Shown here: piece by piece, positions 7,079 through 9,722 of the stretch
How positions within the stretch are numbered: position 1 is the stretch's first letter
Layout: each line of letters opens with the position of its first letter
NCBI GenBank assembly: GCA_013041835.1
Contig: JABDRH010000448.1
Span: 1 to 9,722, forward strand
Length of the DNA: 9,722 bases
Reading direction: 5' to 3'
Origin: Desulfatitalea sp.
Lineage (GTDB): Bacteria > Desulfobacterota > Desulfobacteria > Desulfobacterales > Desulfosarcinaceae
The notes under the pieces: generated by a model
Told to the model about the DNA's origin: nothing
Databases searched by the model: none
The model's input: only the letters and a program-made list of their open reading frames with translations
Made by a program: the position numbers and the translations under genes

Positions 7079-8191
7079 CTATTCTGTATGCCAATTCAAG
7101 ACTTTACATTGCCATGGGGTGGTCTCGGAAACTTTTTCGCGCTGGATGACGGCCATGGTGGTGACGCTCACACGGTTGTATTGGGCCGTGGCCGTGATCC
7201 GGAAAATGGCGCTGCTGACCGACAGCAGCGCGGCGGGGATGTCCGCCCCCGCCAAGCCCGGAACATTTTTATACCAGTTGGGCTGGGTGACATCATTGGT
7301 GTAGACCGCGCCGCTGAGGGCTTCGCGATATTCGATCATGGCTGGCGCCATTTCGGCGTAGTTAAGGGTGGCCGTGCCATCACCGGCGCCTTTGCTGGTG
7401 AGCATGGCCGACAACACGGCTTCCTCGGCGGTGTTGATATTGATTTTGCCGGGGAACGTGAACTTGTCGTCATCCGTTTTTTCAGCGCCGTAAACCGTGA
7501 CGTATTGGCCCAGCCCGGTGGCGCCGCCGATTCCGTAAAAAATTTCGGGGGTAATGCCTTTGACCAGCGCCACCTCCGACAAGTGGTCGAAGGGACCGTT
7601 TTTACAGGCATAAGGGGGATCCAGGGATTCGTAGTAGTCTGTTTCAGCGCTGTTCAGGCTGGTGGTGGCGTCATCGTCTCCGGAATCGAGCCAATCCTTG
7701 ATAGAGCCGATGATGGTCAGCGGGTCGGTGTCTTCGGCGCTCTCTCCGGCTTCCACGGTCATAAGGCCTTCAGTGACGCGCAACCAAAGATTGCGTTGGG
7801 TTTCATTGATATTGCCCGTGGGGAAGTCGAGCAACGCGTTGATTTGGATTTTCCCCATTTCATCGGTGATTTTTACGCTCAATGTGCCCTGCTCGAAGGG
7901 TATCTCGGCCAGCGCCGCGGCCACGGCTTCTTCGTCGGCCCAGTCTTCCTGCAGTGAATCGGTTTCCGAATCCAGTCGATCCTTGATCAGCATGGCCATG
8001 GCCAGATGGACACCGGCGGCGGCCATTTGCGAAGCAGTGGTGCGATGGCCCAGGGTCGCCGCCGTGAACATAATGTTGCGTTCGCTGATGTGCAGCTCCA
8101 ATGCAGCCGTCACCACCAGCAGCATGGCGGCCAGGGCCAGGACTACGGCCATGCCTTGTTGATGGCGGCTTTGTTTGCGTTTCTGATCCAT
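7079..8191 (-). CDS. gspK: Type II secretion minor pseudopilin GspK
   Basis: GspK is the large minor pseudopilin at the pseudopilus tip, forming a complex with GspI and GspJ. The 370-residue product has a basic leader of 13 residues ending in Gly13, then the mature N-terminus MAVVLALAAMLLVVTAALEL. Residue 5 of the mature helix is Leu rather than Glu; lack of Glu5 is the known GspK exception. An acidic segment at ~167-193 (DWLDSGDDDATTSLNSAETD, then a YYESLDPPY segment) resembles the family's calcium-binding region that precedes the PPY turn. A helix-hairpin-helix-like part follows, with KININTAEEAVLSAML at 249-264. The C-terminus (TPWQCKVLNW) resembles the normal GspK ending. The start is 4 nt after the gspJ stop with only a weak ribosome-binding site, so coupling is likely. 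Confidence 0.93.
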   Translation of the reverse strand: MDQKRKQSRHQQGMAVVLALAAMLLVVTAALELHISERNIMFTAATLGHRTTASQMAAAGVHLAMAMLIKDRLDSETDSLQEDWADEEAVAAALAEIPFEQGTLSVKITDEMGKIQINALLDFPTGNINETQRNLWLRVTEGLMTVEAGESAEDTDPLTIIGSIKDWLDSGDDDATTSLNSAETDYYESLDPPYACKNGPFDHLSEVALVKGITPEIFYGIGGATGLGQYVTVYGAEKTDDDKFTFPGKININTAEEAVLSAMLTSKGAGDGTATLNYAEMAPAMIEYREALSGAVYTNDVTQPNWYKNVPGLAGADIPAALLSVSSAIFRITATAQYNRVSVTTMAVIQREKVSETTPWQCKVLNWHTE

Positions 8192-8195
8192 CGCG

Positions 8196-8906
8196 TTACC
8201 GTTTGGCCTCGTACTGCCGCTGCATGGGCAGGGTCACGGCGGTTTCAAATTCATAGGGTGATGTTTCATCGCCCACTTTCAATTCCACGCTGATCGTTGT
8301 GGGCGTGCTGAATTCTAGATCATCGTCCTGCGAATTCCAGGCTTCAAATTCTCGGTTTTCACGGTCGAAAAACAGAAGCTTGAATGAACGCACCTGGTCG
8401 CATACCAGGGCATCGGCCTCACTCGGTTCAAACGCCTCGGGGTAAGGGTAGAGCCGGTCGGCCCGGCGCAATTCGTAACTGCCGTCCGCTGCTTGCTGGG
8501 TGTAATAGACGATTTCGGCAATGCCCTGACGGGTGTCGCCGCCCAAGGGCAAGTGGGCCAGGCTGGTGAAGCGCAACCGGGCCAGGGTGCCGTCGACGGC
8601 GGTCTCGTTATCTCCTTCGACGCGGTAGATATCCGGCGTTTCATCATGGATGTCCGGCGGAGTGTAGCGCGGGGCCTGGCTCACGTGGATGGCCTGCAGA
8701 TCAAGCGATAGGCGCTGCAGGCAGGCCTGGGCCGTTTCATGAATATCGCTGGTCGACCGGATGTGACCGGCATCGGAAAAGACGCCGTCAAAAGAGCTGA
8801 AGATCAAGCCCATCACAATGGAGAGCACGACCATGGCCAGCAGGATTTCCAGCAACGTGAATCCTGCCGTGGTCTCCCTGGCCTTGCGGCTGCGGTGATT
8901 ATTCAT
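8196..8906 (-). CDS. gspJ: Type II secretion minor pseudopilin GspJ
   Basis: GspJ is a minor pseudopilin of the tip complex. From ATG 8906 the product is 236 residues with a 15-residue leader ending in Gly15, cleaved before FTLLEILLAMVVLSIVMGLI; Glu20 is the conserved Glu5 of the mature protein. The globular domain contains RLSLDLQAIHVSQ (65-77), GTLARLRFTSLAHLPLGG (106-123) and EIVYYTQQAADGSYELRR (131-148), the RLxxDL...LxFxS...VxY layout usual for GspJ. It ends in a basic QYEAKR tail. Upstream ATGs at 8936 and 8951 are in frame, but they would lengthen the leader to 25-30 residues and overlap gspI more; 8906 overlaps gspI by only 8 nt. None has a strong Shine-Dalgarno, so the start is a judgement. 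Two cysteines (62 and 169 from this start) are present. Confidence 0.9.
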   Translation of the reverse strand: MNNHRSRKARETTAGFTLLEILLAMVVLSIVMGLIFSSFDGVFSDAGHIRSTSDIHETAQACLQRLSLDLQAIHVSQAPRYTPPDIHDETPDIYRVEGDNETAVDGTLARLRFTSLAHLPLGGDTRQGIAEIVYYTQQAADGSYELRRADRLYPYPEAFEPSEADALVCDQVRSFKLLFFDRENREFEAWNSQDDDLEFSTPTTISVELKVGDETSPYEFETAVTLPMQRQYEAKR

Positions 8907-9327
8907 CCGAATAGAACCGGTAGGTGCGCAGGTCATATTCAAGCGCTTCATTGTAGGTGATGGTCAGATCAATCCGCACCAGATGGTAGTTGGCGCTTTT
9001 GATCAGCTCGGTTTCGAGTGCTTCCACCTGAAGGGACCAGGCATAGCCGGGATAGGGGTCGCCAAAGGTATCGGCGCCGCCGACCGCGTCTTCCAATCCT
9101 TCGCGCTCGATTTCGGCCAGCTTGAGCTGAGCGAGCATGGGCGCCATGGTATAAAAGCGCGCGTCGGTGCTCATGCGTACCGTTCCGGCCTGAAGCTTGT
9201 AAATGCTGGTCAGTGTGACGGTGAGGATGACCAAGGCCACCATGACCTCGATCAGGGTGAAACCGTTCAGTCGCCGGTGTTTGGCCGGCGCCGACGGCTG
9301 AAGCGTTTGGGCTAGTAGGCGGTCCAT
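8899..9327 (-). CDS. gspI: Type II secretion minor pseudopilin GspI
   Basis: GspI is the minor pseudopilin that starts tip-complex assembly with GspJ and GspK. The 142-residue product carries a 22-residue basic leader ending in NG, cleaved before FTLIEVMVALVILTVTLTSI; Glu27 is the conserved Glu5. The short globular part includes MLAQLKLAEIEREG (84-97), the usual helix after the N-terminal helix, then a PYPGYAWSLQVE strand typical of GspI. Total length fits the family. The ATG at 9327 overlaps the gspH stop by 16 nt and follows GGAAGA directly, so translation probably depends on coupling to gspH. Confidence 0.93.
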   Translation of the reverse strand: MDRLLAQTLQPSAPAKHRRLNGFTLIEVMVALVILTVTLTSIYKLQAGTVRMSTDARFYTMAPMLAQLKLAEIEREGLEDAVGGADTFGDPYPGYAWSLQVEALETELIKSANYHLVRIDLTITYNEALEYDLRTYRFYSDE

Positions 9328-9722
9328 TCTTCCAGCACCCGGATTTTGGGCATCAGCGGCTCCAGTTTATAGGCGAAGCGCTGGGATTCGTCATCTTCCA
9401 AGTGGATCAGCGCCTGATCCGAATACCCGCCGGGATAGTAGAAAATTTCCGTCGTACCCGAAACGGCGCGATCCTTATGGGGAAATTGAATATCCACGAT
9501 GCGGATCCCGCCGGGCAGTTGGAATCCTTTCTCCGCCGCGGCATTGCGGGCCTGCTCATCCATCTCTTCGCTGATGGTGTACATGCGGTTTCCGTCCAGG
9601 TCCACCACCAGGGCATGGCTTTTTTGATTTTCCATGGTGGCCGCGCGCAGGGCGCGTGTGGCATTGATCACCCACCGATTCGTCTTTTTCCGGGGGTCTT
9701 GCAAAATGGCCGTGTCCAGTTT
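9312..9722 (-). CDS. gspH: Type II secretion minor pseudopilin GspH, C-terminal part (5' end beyond the right edge)
   Basis: The frame is open to the right edge (136 residues visible), so the prepilin leader and N-terminal helix are outside the window. The visible start region reads KLDTAILQDPRKKTNRWVIN, then ATRALRAATMENQKSHALVV, like the family stretch after the pilin helix where a segment of type (A)xxLxxxLRxAR(x)xAxxxxxxxxLxxD leads into the beta-domain. A beta-rich globular region follows, including GGIRIVDIQFPHKD and TEIFYYPGGYSDQALIHLED, the latter resembling the FxPxGxSxxxxI turn seen in GspH. A TTG at 9704 could be mistaken for a start, but the preceding codons continue the family pattern. 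Position directly before gspI supports GspH. A divergent GspG is less likely, given the length and lack of the GspG calcium-site pattern. Confidence 0.85.
   Translation of the reverse strand, partial: KLDTAILQDPRKKTNRWVINATRALRAATMENQKSHALVVDLDGNRMYTISEEMDEQARNAAAEKGFQLPGGIRIVDIQFPHKDRAVSGTTEIFYYPGGYSDQALIHLEDDESQRFAYKLEPLMPKIRVLEEWTAY

Noticed and set aside
7088..7957. Plus-strand open frame of 289 codons antisense to gspK
   Set aside because: It is fully contained in gspK on the other strand and shows the same shadow-type composition (Gly/Arg/His/Asp-rich, no motif).

Overview
The window is almost entirely one minus-strand gene block encoding a type II secretion system (T2SS, general secretory pathway). 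In transcription order, from the right edge to the left, it reads gspH (5' end cut by the window), gspI, gspJ, gspK, a 148-bp gap, gspL, gspM, gspN, gspC, gspD, gspE (3' end cut by the window). GC content looks moderately high. The set includes the GspN family common in Deltaproteobacteria/Desulfobacterota and Leptospira, and a PilM/PilN-like GspL. This combination suggests a Desulfobacterota (Desulfosarcina-like, sulfate-reducer-type) genome, but that is inference from gene content and protein style, not from a marker gene.

Right part (about 7079-9722): the minor pseudopilins GspH, GspI, GspJ and GspK. These should form the tip of the periplasmic pseudopilus. GspI and GspJ show the prepilin peptidase motif G|FTL(I/L)E. 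GspK shows a G|M cleavage site without Glu5, as expected for GspK. Middle part (about 3130-6930): the inner-membrane assembly platform GspL and GspM, then GspN and the GspC coupling protein with HR and PDZ domains. Left part (1-3091): the GspD secretin and the start of the GspE assembly ATPase. Adjacent genes overlap or nearly touch (4- to 16-nt overlaps, 3- to 12-nt gaps, 38 nt between gspC and gspD), so this is most likely one operon with translational coupling. The only real break is the gspK-gspL gap. gspF and gspG are not in the window and presumably lie outside it.

The most notable point is the secretin. GspD carries, after the secretin domain and a proline-rich linker, a C-terminal domain of about 75 residues that reads as a SPOR (peptidoglycan-binding) domain. 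It sits where classical GspD proteins have the pilotin-binding S-domain. This suggests anchoring of the outer-membrane channel to the cell wall without separate GspA/GspB/GspS factors. A second point is gene order: C-D-E follow N here, instead of preceding F as in the classical C-to-N layout. I see no mobile element, CRISPR array, RNA gene or clear terminator. Long plus-strand reading frames exist but look like antisense shadows.
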